Positions 31,252-42,829 of a stretch of DNA of 64,000 bases are shown piece after piece; position 1 is the first letter of the stretch; the number at the start of each line of letters is the position of its first letter. The notes below the pieces were generated by a model that saw nothing but the letters and a program-made list of their open reading frames with translations, was not told the origin of the DNA and did no database searches. The position numbers were made by a program, and so were the translations under genes. The stretch comes from Leptobrachium leishanense (Eukaryota; Chordata; Amphibia; Anura; Megophryidae), in assembly GCA_009667805.1 (NCBI GenBank), contig CM019065.1:149828101-149892100 (forward strand), read 5' to 3'.

Positions 31252-33440
31252 ACGAGGGGGGCGTGGCCGGCTACCAACGGAGGCAGACGTGTCCTAGTGG
31301 AGCTCCGCACGTCTGCCGCTTAAGGGGACCTCCAGCTGACTATTGCCGAGACATTTTTCTTACCCTGAGGTCCCGCCATAGCTGGTCATCGGAACTGTGC
31401 AGTCCGGAGCCCGTTTATTCCCCCCTCCGGACCGGAGGAGAGCAGTTTCGGGTCCCTGTTCCCTGCTGGGCACGTGCTGTCGTCGGCCATCTTAGGGCCT
31501 AGGCTCCAGCTCGAGTGCAGCCTGATAAACTCTCAGCCTATATCCTGGGTACGCACCTGCGGCGGGACGGGGGGATGGAGGGCCCCCGTCCTCCAGTTGC
31601 TGAAGCTGTCCCCATAGTGGAGACTACAGGGGTAAGTGCGGACTGGCGGCGGCTGGCTCGCCATTCCCCCACCAGAAACATGGAAGATTTGCTGGAACAG
31701 CTTGAGGCCTGTCTGGAGTCGATGCCCAGGGAAGATGATGAGCGCCCGCTCACACGGCGAATGGTGCCGGCTGATGGCGGTAATGTGGACTGGTCGGCGG
31801 CTGGAAGCTTCGGATAGAGCTGAGCGGGAGGAAGGAACCGCTGCCGACCATATAGATGACATCCCTGTGGTGGAGGAGCCGTGCGACGGTGGGTTGCAGC
31901 AGATCAACGAGACGGGCAAGATTTATTTATTTTATTTATTTATAAAAGGATTTTACCAGGAAGGATACATTGAGATTTCTCTCGTTTTCAAGTATGTCCT
32001 GGGTTCGAGAACATTGATTGAAGATGATAGACGACACTGTGCGGGAGACCGAAGCGGATGACGTGCGGCGGCTGGAGGAGCCTGACGGAGTGGCAGAGTA
32101 TTCTGCGCGGTGCGCTGATATTCCCGCTGTGCTGGAGCTGAGGCTGATCCCCGGGGGGCCGTCGGGCTGCAGAGCCTGCTTGGGCCTAGCGATGCTGCTC
32201 TTGCAATGTCTGGGGGGGAGACAAGACGGGCCCGGTGGAGTGTTGCTGGAATTGAGGTGGCTGTACATCGACGCCGGGCCTGGTGGGGCTTTGGGCCCTC
32301 TAGATGACGACGGACATGGAATCTGGCCGCTGATGTTCCGTGACACTGGCTGAGGCCTTTCTGCTGGACTTAAGATGGATCGGCTTCCCCGCCGAGTTTT
32401 GGATGCCAGGCCAGTCATATCTGTTGTAATGGTTATTTTCTTGTGATGAGACCTACCCCCCCCCCATTCAGGGCTGACCCCCCCCCCCCCCCCCCCTGTA
32501 TTTTTTCCCTGTGCTGAGGACTCTTTTATTTTAGCTGACCTTTTGTTGCCGCTACCTGGCTGAGGACACTCTCTTTTTTTTTTTTTAAGAGGAATTTTTT
32601 TTATTTTTTTTTATTTTTTTTTATTTTTGAATTATTTTGGCTTTACTGGGTTGTTCCGGAGGCTAGACTGTGGCCTGGAGCTTGGCCTTGCCCCAGATGC
32701 CCGGGCCAGGTACAATGTTATCCCCCATGGCCTTCTCCCTTGGTCTTTTATGGGCCAGTCGTATAAGTGCCAGGGGCGGCACCGATTTGGCCTTTGCCAT
32801 TTTTTCCTCACCTTGTTTTTTTTTTTTTTTTCCTCTTTTCCTTCTCCCCCTCTCCATTATATTTTCTTTATTTTTATGTGTTACCTACTAGAAGGCAAAC
32901 TTTGGCCTACTGTGGCCTTCTTTGTATCTTTAATTTTTGACGAGACCCCCCCCCCCCGAGTTGGGGATGAGTCTGCTGTTACTTAGATGTCCTTGGACGA
33001 TTTTTCAGTATTTTTCATATCTTACGCTGAGTTTATAGTTATTATATATATATTTTTTATTTTCTCTTTCTGCCGTGCTGTTACAGATGACTCGAGTGGC
33101 CCCGCGAGGCCCTCAATATTATCATTTTCCTTCTGCTGTGCTTTAATTGAAGTCCACTTGTGGCCCTGCGAGGCCCTCACTTTTTGAATGAAATTTTTAT
33201 TTTACAAACATGTCAGCTTACAAATACAAAAAAAATAAAAATTTTACTAACAAGGCACCTGAGGCTGGTATCGGAGCCGGGACACGAGGTTAAGGCGTCC
33301 AATCATCAGGACGCTGGAAACCACATGGTCAGAAAGGCCAACCGCATATCAAGCAAAGTGACACGCCCCAAGTCAAAAATACCGACAGCCAGAACAGCCA
33401 ACGGCCGTGTAGCAGCTGTGAAGTAAAGCAGGGGAGGGGG
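31252..33440 (+). mobile_element. LINE-like 5' region of unknown family
   Basis: Begins GGGGGGCGTGGCCGGCTACC and shares its plan with 63860-64000 (GGGGGGCGTGGC ... GGAGCTCCGC). GGGGGCGTGGC starts are typical of L1/Tx1-type LINE 5' ends in frogs. GC-rich at first, then long T and C runs (20 C at 32478-32497). Interrupted frames suggest a former protein near 31515-31920 and 32018-32350, split by a 94-bp LINE tail (31921-32014). No RT or endonuclease motif seen; family assignment is weak. Confidence 0.35.
31921..32014 (-). mobile_element. Short LINE 3' tail
   Basis: A 5'-truncated fragment with only the 3' UTR (AGGATTTTACCAGGAAGGAT, TTTCAAGTATGTCCTGGG) of the LINE at 26955-29860. It interrupts the LINE-like 5' region. 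Confidence 0.7.
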
Positions 33441-33989
33441 GGGTGGCATTTTTGTTTAATAAATTGTCAATTCATCTCTATTCTCAGACACCTTCCCTGC
33501 ACTTGGTGCAATTGTTCTATCTGGAGGGTCAAGTATGCTGACTAGAGACTAGCAACAAAAGTGGTGACAGAAGTTCCCACACAGGGTGCTCTAACAATTA
33601 ATTCTTAATTGGATAATGTACCACACAATTAAAATTGTAAGACAATGAAAAATAAGCCAGCCTGCAAAGGACTCAAATTATAATGGGTATAACTGCTATC
33701 ATTAAGATCAAGGATTGACCACTGACTACACACCGTGTATTGGCACAGTTGCTCTATCTCTTGCACTATACCTCGGCAGTTCGAGTTGCCTAGTATACGC
33801 CAAAATATACAAATACTGCAAAGAGCCAGAAATCAGTATGCCTTCTAGTAAATATATACCCCAGAGTCTAATGTAACAACTCTACATATCAAAAAAATAA
33901 CCAAGGCATACATGCCCAAAAAAGCTGGGAGAGTGACCAGACCGACAGACATGAACACAAACTGTTAAAAAAATTTAAGATACGCTCAA

Positions 33990-34030
33990 CCGTTTCACCC
34001 CTTGCTCACACGGGGCTTCATCAGGAGCTG
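33990..34030 (-). ncRNA. Hammerhead ribozyme motif in the Penelope element
   Basis: Minus strand: CTGATGA (34024-34018), stem II CCCC/GGGG with a 10-base loop, GAAAC (33996-33992), then GGTTGAGC. Both core strands match the hammerhead consensus and the spacing is right. Type I hammerheads in the repeated ends of Penelope-like elements are established. This is the most consensus-like copy in the window. Stem I pairing and the cleavage site were not resolved by eye. Confidence 0.6.
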
Positions 34031-34639
34031 GGGGGGGGGGGAAACCCAAAATCGTACCTGAACCTCCTTTTATAGCGTCCAAAAAACCCCAAAAAAAACA
34101 CGTTATGTGGCATGGTTCCCACTTCCGGAAACTTCCCATTTCAATTAGAGAGTCCGGATGCCAATATGGCGTCATCATCCACCGCCTCATCGCGTGGCTG
34201 TATGGGGGCCAGTTACTGTGCCGCAAGTAAGCGAAAGGACGCACATGCGCATTGTCAATCCTGCCCACGTCCGGAAAACTCCCCATCCATTAAGAAATCT
34301 AGACGCCGACATGGCGTCAGCGTGTGGGCGTATGGAGAGTGCCTACAGTACCGCAAGCAAACGGAAGGACACACATGCGCATGTAAACCTTTCCCTTCAA
34401 CCAAATGGGAGTACATAGACCAGAGTGGCCGATCATGTGAATCGTCCAGACAACTCCTAATTCAAAAACAATTACACAGCCACTAGCCTATAATAGTAGT
34501 AGGGCTACAAATGTAACCATAAATTGCAGTCAACGAACCCAAGTAAAAGAATAAAACAACACTAACATGTATATGAAGACATATGTTCCAATAGATCAAA
34601 TATTGACCCACTAAAGCTCATAAAAACGGTACAAATGTG

Positions 34640-35000
34640 AAGCCCTCATTTAGCCCCCCTGGGGACAAAGTACCCAATTTATAGATCCAGAAAGCTTCAC
34701 GCTGGCGCAATTTGATGTCAAGATTGCCACGTCTGGTGCCCAATTTAACTTGTTAAATACCGGTGAATTTGAGGACCTCACTCGATCCTGCATGATGTTC
34801 TTTTAAATGCCTCACTACGGGTGTATCTCTTTGATAATTGATCCCCCGCAGATGTTCCAATATTCGTAATTTAAGCGGACGAATAGTCTTACAGTTAAAG
34901 AATTGCGTGATTTCAAATCTCTTAGCAAATGCCGAGGACTATTTGTCGGGAATTTAAGACGTGTGGACAGGCCTTACACCTGCCACATCTATAGGTACCG
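34640..35000 (-). pseudogene. Penelope GIY-YIG endonuclease domain, C-terminal part
   Basis: Reading the minus strand across several frames gives a zinc-ribbon-like segment GTYRCGRCKACPHV (near 34990), then ILEHLRGINYQRDTP, VVRHLKEHHAG, and the signature end LRQREAFWIYKLGTLSPGG with LNEGFTFVP (near 34640). These are the hallmark blocks of the Penelope endonuclease that cleaves target DNA. Frameshifts separate them, so this copy is dead. Confidence 0.8.
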
Positions 35001-35399
35001 TTAAAAGGGATATGATAGCCATGAACCAGATGGTTTAGAAACACTCTGAAAATGACTAGACGTCAAACTATCCCCTAAATTTCTACACCTGCGTGTTGTC
35101 ATCGAGGGTCTTTTTGGTAAAACAGATTGAAGATGTGTGTCGTGTCAAAAGAGGCCAGAATATTTCACAGATGTTTCTCACTTATGGCAGGCTGTATCAA
35201 AATTCCCTACCAATCTCAAGGTTTTACTAGGAGGTATGAGGTGTATCTTGAAGAGGATTTCTTATTAGGATATCCCTTTTCTCTAAAGTGCTGCCGTAAT
35301 GGAGATGCTTTGCTATTGAATTCTGCCAAAGTACTACATGTACGCCGAATTCTCAGATACTGTCCCACTGGAATATCCCTTTTAAGAGGTATAGGATGG

Positions 35400-36740
35400 T
35401 GACTAGACCAGGACAGTAAATTATTGCATGAAGTAGGTTTACAAAAAAGGGTAGATTCCAACAATGCTCCTCTAAACCTGATTTTGATATCCAGGAAATT
35501 GATTTCATTTTACTGGACCTCAGAGGTAAAACGCAGATTTAGGCGATTGCAGTTCAGATTTTTAACAAACTCCTCAAAACAATGCTCAGTGGAATCCCAC
35601 ACGATCAACACATCATCAATATAGCTTTTCCAGCTATGGATACACTGACGATTGGTTTCCTCCCATAAAATTAGCGTACGCGGGAGCACAAGGAGAACCC
35701 GTAGCAATCCCCCACACATTGCAAATAGAATTTGCCTTCAAAAGGTAAAATAGTTATGGGACAAGAAAACCTTAGGAGTTGCATTACAAAAATAGTATGT
35801 AGATCAAAACCCTCTCCTCTCCTCAAAAAAGTTTTGACACATCGTGCTCCTAGTTCGTGGGGAATACTGCTGTACAAAGCCTCAATATCCAGGCTACACA
35901 GCAGCGCCCCACCAATGTGAAGATGATTTAATTCACGAAGGGTCTGCTTAGAGTCTTTGAAATACGACAGGAGGGAGGCAACAATCTCTCTCAAGATGTG
36001 GTCTATATATGTACTGGCATTCTGTGTCAAGTTATTGATGCCTCATACAATAGGCCTGCCTGGTGGAGGATCTCTATTTTTATGAATCTTAGGCAGCCCA
36101 TAAAAAGTTGCAATCATCGGGTTGTTAGTTTTCATAAATTCATAGTTTGAAACGATGCCCTTCTCATACCCGTCTTTCAATATCTCACACAGGGCTACTG
36201 AAAATAGATCCGTGGCGGTCGCTTTTAAGGGTCTTATAGGTATTGCCATCATGAAGTAGTAACACCATTTCACGATATTGTACTTTGTACTTTTATCCGA
36301 TTTCTTAATGACCAAATTTTCATTATTTTCTAGTTCAAACCATGCCCTTTTCTCACCTTCTGATAGAGTGTCAGGAATATTGTGAAAGAGGATCGAGGGA
36401 TTACATTTTTCAATTTCACTGCATACCATCCTACAAAACATCTCAATATGACTAATTTGCAATGTGAGGAGTGAATCTGCTTTTAGGTCGCAAAGTAGTA
36501 TGTGATTGACTACCAGATGGATAGTATTCATCTAGTAAGTCCATATCTTGTGAAGTAAGGTTATATTTTTGGGCATCTTTTTCAAGCTGGATCTGATGAT
36601 ATTTATGTAAAGCGACCTTCCTTACGAATAAATGGACATCTTTTATCCATTCAAATATACTGCATTTCGGTCTAGGTACAAATGAAAGATCTTTATTCAG
36701 AAGGCTCACTTGATCTTGATTCAACACAATATTAGACAAG
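35400..36740 (-). pseudogene. Penelope reverse transcriptase (frameshifted)
   Basis: Minus strand, several frames. N-terminal block NQDQVSLLNKDLSFVPRPK; then NPMIATFYGLPKIHKNRDPP (36043-36100); SLDIEALYSSIPHELGA with the first catalytic Asp (near 35880); YIDDVLIVW with the Asp pair (near 35600). The order and the motifs GLPKIHK and SIPHE are diagnostic of Penelope-like RT, which is related to telomerase. A further upstream frame (36904-37107) is likely the ORF N-terminus. Breaks near 36035, 35700 and 35470. Confidence 0.88.
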
Positions 36741-37727
36741 TTAACTATATTTTTATTATTAGACTGGGGGAATTTCCCTGCTTCCTGTTTCTGACACGCT
36801 GGTTCATTCTCCCTTTCCGTTTCTTCTGTGAAGATTGTGGCGGACTGACCAAAAAAATGTCACCCCTTTAAGGATGTCCCTTGAGCAGTATTACCCATTT
36901 GATCTATGCCCCCAGTGATTTTATCAGGAATTTCAGCATCTGATGAGTCCTATTCAAATGTAGAGTATTCACTCGCCATATTCGAAGATGTTTTCTTATA
37001 AGATTGCCTGTTTTATAGTCTTTACCATCTCTAGCAAATTTTCTAACTTTGCATTCTTTAATGGCAAGATCATACTTGTCAAGTGAATTTTTAAGTTTAT
37101 CTTCCAAAGCAGAGAAATTAGTATGATCTTGAAATTTGATGATCTCAGATCTTTCTTTTTCTAAGGATTCATTAATTTTGGACTTTTGGCGGTATTTGTA
37201 GATTTACATTGGCGTATAGTAGGCAGCTCGAACTGCCGAGGTATAGCGCAAGAGATCGGGCAACTGTGCAAATACACGGTGTGCAGTCAGTGGTCAATCA
37301 TTGATCTTAATGATAGCAGTTATACCCATTATAATTTGAGTCCTGTGCAGGCTGGCTTATTTATTTTTCATGGTCGTACAATTTTAATTGTGTGGTACAT
37401 TATCCAATAAAGAATTGTTAGAGCACTGTGTGGGAACTTCTGTCACCACTTTGTTAGTCTCTATACAGTTTTTGGGTTTCGTCCCTTTTAGGGTGTCTCT
37501 GTCGTGGTTTCTGTTGAGTTATTATAAAGTATGCTGACCCCTGCTATAATGTTTACACACGGGGCCCGCCACTGCTCCACGTCTGTGGGCTTTAAACACA
37601 GCCCTCACCTACGACACTGCTATTGTGAAGCTAAGATGTGCCGAGGTTTCCCCTGCTACGGGACATTAGGCTCTTGACTAAAAGACAAGCGATGAACAAA
37701 TAGAATAAACGATTTAAATGTTCTCAC

Positions 37728-37911
37728 TTTTAAGTTGTGTCTGGGTTCCACGTTTACAGGCCTCCCAGAACTCATGCTCTCTGTGAACCAGCTGACATCT
37801 AGAAGGTGCGGTACATTCACAGACGGCACACATTGACCTTCATGCTTTTCAATCCACGCCAGGACATCTGAATGAGAGTTCTGTTCTGCCACTACATGAG
37901 TAACCACATCA
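37728..37911 (-). CDS. POLM: POLM exon 2 (BRCT C-terminal half)
   Basis: Exon of 184 bp. Acceptor TTCCTCCTGCAG, donor TTAAAA/GTGAGA. The first base completes a Ser codon. It encodes DVVTHVVAEQNSHSDVLAWI and PHLLDVSWFTESM, including the conserved BRCT Trp. The BRCT domain docks POLM onto Ku/XRCC4-ligase IV complexes. Confidence 0.95.
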
Positions 37912-38151
37912 CTGCAGGAGGAACAAAATGTTTATAGGCTGACTTCTACAGTCTGTGCTATGCCATCACTTGACATTTGCGAGGGGGCTAGTTTTGCATA
38001 GTCGCGGTGTATGTGTAATGTTAATTTATGGATTTAATCCATTTGGGGAATAAATGATTATTATATAATGCTTTATAGTCTTGTTAAGAGATATTTAGAA
38101 TAATTGCAGTTTGTCTTACCCAAAGGATGGCTTATTGTGGACATACATTAC

Positions 38152-38336
38152 CTGTACAATGACATCACACAGAATCCCTTTCTCTGTGCCAGTGATGTGA
38201 GGAAGTTCCTTCTCGCAGACCCCATCCTGCGTTCCACCAAGAACAAGCGAACATCGGGAAACAAACATTCAGAAGCAGGGAGGTTGCTGGGAACAGCAGC
38301 TTCCTTCTTCCTCTTTTTTATAGGGACACAAGACAT
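38152..38336 (-). CDS. POLM: POLM exon 1, start codon
   Basis: 185 coding bases from ATG at 38336 to donor TACAG/GTAATG. It encodes MSCVPIKKRKKEAA, with a basic nuclear-localisation-like patch, then FPDVRLFLVERRMG and RNFLTSLAQRKGFCV, the first half of the BRCT domain. The start is chosen because it gives the family's usual N-terminal length. About 17 bases upstream (38353) is a possible 3' splice site: a long pyrimidine tract (38370-38398) and CTGCTAG. A 5' non-coding exon further upstream is therefore likely. Confidence 0.93.
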
Positions 38337-38352
38337 AGTAAGATCGGTACAC

Positions 38353-38400
38353 CTAGCAGTTTATACAGAGATAGTGGGAAGAGGAGAAAAAAAAAAAAGA
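38353..38400 (-). promoter_or_regulatory. Possible acceptor site for a 5'-UTR intron of POLM
   Basis: Minus strand shows a T/C-rich tract of about 45 bases followed by CTGCTAG/GTG, 17 bases before the POLM ATG. It looks like a 3' splice site. If used, the POLM promoter lies further to the right. Not proven by sequence alone. Confidence 0.4.
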
Positions 38401-38499
38401 AAGATAAACACATGTAAAAGTATTCCACGTGCCTGCAACAGATTGGAGTCTGCAGAGTATGGATAAATATGAGAAGGAAATAAACGCACGAAATGGCAG

Positions 38500-38860
38500 C
38501 ATTATTTATAATTAAGAGATTATTCTCTAAACACCGAAGAGTGAATTTCACCATTCATTGCAATTTCGGGGCAGTTCATGTGTTAACCAATTTGACAATT
38601 CCACATATACAGGCGAATTGACAGCGAAAAATGGTGCAGTTCAGCAATCTTCTGCGGCAGCGAAATTGTCCCCTAGTGAAGTAATGGTTATCTAGTCATA
38701 GAACGCCAAACTGCACTGACGTGTCTGCAAAATGTCCTGATTTGATATTTCAGTTCGACAGGTTTAAAACAGAATAGGATTCAATGTAACATTTTTTTTT
38801 TTATTTTTTTAAATGCATTCAGTAAAAAGCTTTTTTTTTTAATATTTTAGAACACCTTTT
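38500..38860. repeat. AT-rich MITE-like repeat
   Basis: Shares words with 5750-6800, 42360-42600 and 54480-54620 (GCGAATTGACAG, GGCAGCGAAATTGTC, ATTCAATGTAA). Probably a decayed MITE; boundaries uncertain. Confidence 0.4.
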
Positions 38861-39260
38861 AACCTCCCTGGCGGTCTATTTATTTTGAAATTCCCTGTCT
38901 AAAACCGGTCAGTTTTTTTTTTCCTTTTTGCCCCCGTAGCGGCATCCCGAGTGTGGCTTGGGGTTAAATTCCCATGTTGGAAGCGGTAACACCGAGCAAC
39001 ACTCGGGATGCTGCTGGATACATCACTTCTCCCTGCGCTCCCTCGATGTCTCCAGGGATCGCGACCCTCATACTTCCTGGTTCCCTCCTCGCGAGAAGGA
39101 ATCCAGGAAGTAGGAGGTCGCGATCGCCAGAGGGAGACTGCAGAGAGCATCGAGGGAGCGCAGGGAGAGGTGATGTATACAGCCAGAGTGTGTCTAGGGG
39201 TTACTGCTCTCAGTGGTGAAATTTAACCCCGAGACACACTTGGGAACACCGCCAGGGAGG
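38861..39260. mobile_element. TTAA-target MITE (AACCTCCCTGGCGGT ends), copy 1
   Basis: Ends AACCTCCCTGGCGGTC and complement ACCGCCAGGGAGG. The left flank is TTTT/AA. The interior is a long imperfect inverted repeat (GGGGTTAAATTCCCATGTTG ... GTGAAATTTAACCCC) with CTCCCTGCGCTCCCTCGATG repeated in both senses. A Kolobok/piggyBac-like TTAA family is likely. Copy 2 is at 41895-42298. Confidence 0.75.
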
Positions 39261-39560
39261 ATTTTTTTTTTTTTTTAAAAAACAACTTTTTTTTCCACCT
39301 ACTACTATTTACAAACATTTAAAAAAAAAAATTGGGGGTTTTAAAGGCCTAGGAGGAGAATAGTAGATTTTCACTTTTTATTTGCAGGTTGATGGAATTC
39401 GCCTAGGCCACTTCAGCGACTTTCTCCAACATTTTCATGAGGCTTTGGCAACCATCCGGGGAATACTGAATTCAATGTATAGTCGGGAAAAAAAAAAAAA
39501 GTAATTGCTGAAGGGCACCGAACTTTCAGTGCTTTGTGAATAGATCTTTAGCTTCATGCT

Positions 39561-41135
<1,575 letters not shown>

Positions 41136-41204
41136 TAAATCATACAAGAAAAACAAAAAACCTAATAGCACATTTTAATCAAAAAGATCACAAAAATATC
41201 ATCT

Positions 41205-41373
41205 AGATTGTAAATTCCCATGGGAATAGGGTCCACCATCCCTCCTGTATCAGTTTACCCAAAATCCTGTCTTCAGACATATTGTACCTGTGTTTTCAAT
41301 GACCCAAGTATAATTGTGTACAGCGCTGGGGAATGTGCTGGCACTTTATAAAGTATAACAATAATCAGGTCTT
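41205..41373 (+). mobile_element. L2-type LINE 3' tail (plus)
   Basis: Words CTAGATTGTAAATTCCCATG and TGTACAGCGCTGGGGAATGT then GGCACTTTATAAAGTATAAC match the 3' end of the LINE at 7285 in sense orientation. Only the tail survives. Confidence 0.65.
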
Positions 41374-41477
41374 TTAATGTATCACACGACACAATTTGGC
41401 TATTTTACAGCTGGGGGGAAAAAAAAGGGGAGATTTCAATAGGTTCGTAGGACTAGAACTTGTTTTCCTGCAGATTA

Positions 41478-41640
41478 TCATTATTGTCATTTATATAGCG
41501 CCAACAGTTTCGGTAGCGCTTTACAATAACCAAAAGGAACGAATTACATATAAATGGACATAACCAAAACCACACAACCAAAACAAAACACCAAATTGGT
41601 CTCAGCGAATTCCACCGAACAGAAAAAAAAAAAAGCCAAC
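41478..41640 (-). mobile_element. L2-type LINE 3' tail (minus)
   Basis: Opens ATTATCATTATTGTCATTTA then TAGCGCCAACAGTTTCGGTA, the same 3' end as the LINE at 49275. 5'-truncated after about 160 bp. Confidence 0.7.
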
Positions 41641-41894
41641 GGGAAGTCTCCCGTTAAGTTAAAGCAATTAAAAAATAAATATATATATATATAAATATAT
41701 ATATATAATAATTTAACCCTTTGACACCATGGGGCAGGTTATGCAGTCCCCGTGGCAGGTGGACATAAATGCCGCAGGCCATTATAGCACATCCCACAGC
41801 CTGCCCATTGATGTGATCATCCTGCGCACAAAGTAAGCAGGCCGTAGGCCGGCCTCAGCGCCAGCATGGCGTGCTATGCCATTCTGCAGCGTTT

Positions 41895-42298
41895 AACCTC
41901 CCTGACGGTTATCCAGAGTGTCTCGGGGTTAAATTTCACCGCTGAGAGCGGTAACCCCGAGACACACTCGGGCTGGATACATCACCTCTCCCTGCGCTCC
42001 CTCGATCTCTGCAGCCTCCTCCGGCAATCGCGGCGTTTTACTTCCTGGATTCCTTCTTGCAAGGAAGGAACCAGGAAGTATAAGGTCGCGGTCGACGGAG
42101 GAGACAGCTGGGGACATCAAGGGAGCGCAGGCAGAGGTGATGTATCCAGCAGCATCCCGAGTGTTGTTCAGGGTTACTGCTTCCAACATAGGAATTTAAC
42201 CCCGAGCCACACTCGGGAATACCGCGGGGGGGGGGGGGGGTAAAAATAGACCGCTTTTACACGCAGTTGTTCACAAATATTAGACCGCCAGGGAGGTT
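41895..42298. mobile_element. TTAA-target MITE, copy 2
   Basis: AACCTCCCTGACGGTT at the left, AGACCGCCAGGGAGGTT at the right, flanked by TTT/TAA words. The interior matches copy 1 (38861-39260) in inverted sense. Includes a 15-G run (42226-42240). Confidence 0.75.
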
Positions 42299-42359
42299 TA
42301 AAAAAAAATTAAAACCAATTAGAAACAGCTGTTTAAATCTGGGGAATTAAATACAAAAA

Positions 42360-42600
42360 ACAACAAATCAGGTCATTTGGCTGCAATTTCGGAGCAATTC
42401 GTCATTCTGCGAATAGACAAATTAGTTCTCAATGCAATAATATCGGTGCAGCCGAAACGCACCGTATTTCGGTATCAATTCACATGTATTGGGTGTAAAT
42501 ACAGCTTAGTGAATAGACGAATTGCCCTGAAATTGCAAATACAGTGAAATTTCCCAGTCGGTGCAATTCAAAGCTTACTAAATAACTGATAGTATTTGCT
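42360..42600. repeat. AT-rich MITE-like repeat
   Basis: Words CAGGTCATTTGGCTGCAATT, TTCGGAGCAATTCGTC and GTGAAATTTCCCAGTCGGTG recur in the repeats at 5750-6800 and 38500-38760. Decayed, boundaries uncertain. Confidence 0.35.
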
Positions 42601-42829
42601 ACACTTTGTCAATTCTCTGAGACTTCCAGATTAGTAAACAGAAACGACAACTTTATCAGTCTATCTATTCTAGACAGATCTTCTATATAGCACAAAGCCA
42701 CCAGGTGTAATATGCGAGCATTTATTAACAGCTCATCTCAGGAAAAAAAACAAAAACACATAACCGCTTATTAGCCTGATCTAGCTATACAGACCTGGGT
42801 TTGTGTCCCATCCACTCCTCCATCCAAAC

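Larger units (their letters stand above)
30808..33520. mobile_element. Penelope-class tail insertion with inverted ends
   Basis: An exact 15-bp duplication CTGGAGGGTCAAGTA (30793-30807, 33521-33535). The outer segments are inverted copies: 30872-30955 matches 33445-33512 in reverse (AATTGCACCCAGTGCAGGGA). The left arm is longer by 64 bp and includes a decayed hammerhead-like motif (31160-31200, minus). Its end (on minus) CCCTTTTGGGTGTCTCT resembles that of the adjacent Penelope element (37490: CCCTTTTAGGGTGTCTCT). Between the arms lies other retroelement sequence (31252-33440). Confidence 0.65.
33543..37526 (-). mobile_element. Penelope-like element (RT + GIY-YIG), minus strand
   Basis: An exact 12-bp duplication AAGTATGCTGAC (33531-33542, 37527-37538). 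Minus-strand order: N-terminal region, Penelope-type RT, GIY-YIG endonuclease, hammerhead core, 3' tail. An inverted copy of the tail lies at the 5' side (37190-37526 mirrors 33543-33810), a known Penelope arrangement of inverted and partial end repeats. The right copy extends about 60 bp further. 4 kb in total. Coding is frame-broken but every domain is recognisable. Confidence 0.88.
30693..37543. mobile_element. hAT MITE split by two retro-insertions
   Basis: The original MITE of about 140 bp begins CAGAGCTCAGCAACCATG and ends GCTGACCCCTG. The flanking duplication is GTATAATG / CTATAATG (30685-30692, 37544-37551; 7 of 8). It has the internal fold TCCAGATGTTCCGGAACTAC / GTAGTTCC. It is interrupted by insertions at 30808-33520 and 33543-37526, whose target sites overlap by five bases in the MITE. 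Confidence 0.75.
4480..38336 (-). other. POLM: POLM gene span (start codon to last exon in window)
   Basis: DNA polymerase mu is the X-family polymerase that fills gaps during non-homologous end joining and V(D)J recombination in the nucleus. Nine exons on the minus strand have canonical AG/GT borders, and their phases fit at every junction, giving 454 residues. Seen domains: basic NLS-like KKRKK near residue 7; BRCT about 24-118; linker ending MPTYACHRRTPLNHHN; 8-kDa domain from about 157; HhH GVGVRTAQRW about 243-252; palm GGFRRGKEVGHDVDF with aspartates 329 and 331, and VRVDLVV with aspartate 434; ALLGWTGSK at the end. The match is closer to mu than to TdT (DVDFLITHP, GVGVRTA, LLLYHH). About 55 C-terminal residues are absent and should lie left of the window. 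Introns 2 and 5 are very large because of nested transposons. Confidence 0.95.

Noticed and set aside
4480..38336. TdT (DNTT) as the identity of the polymerase gene
   Set aside because: N-terminal, linker and palm blocks (MPTYACHRRTPLNHHN, GVGVRTA, DVDFLITHP) fit POLM better than TdT, though some BRCT words are TdT-like.
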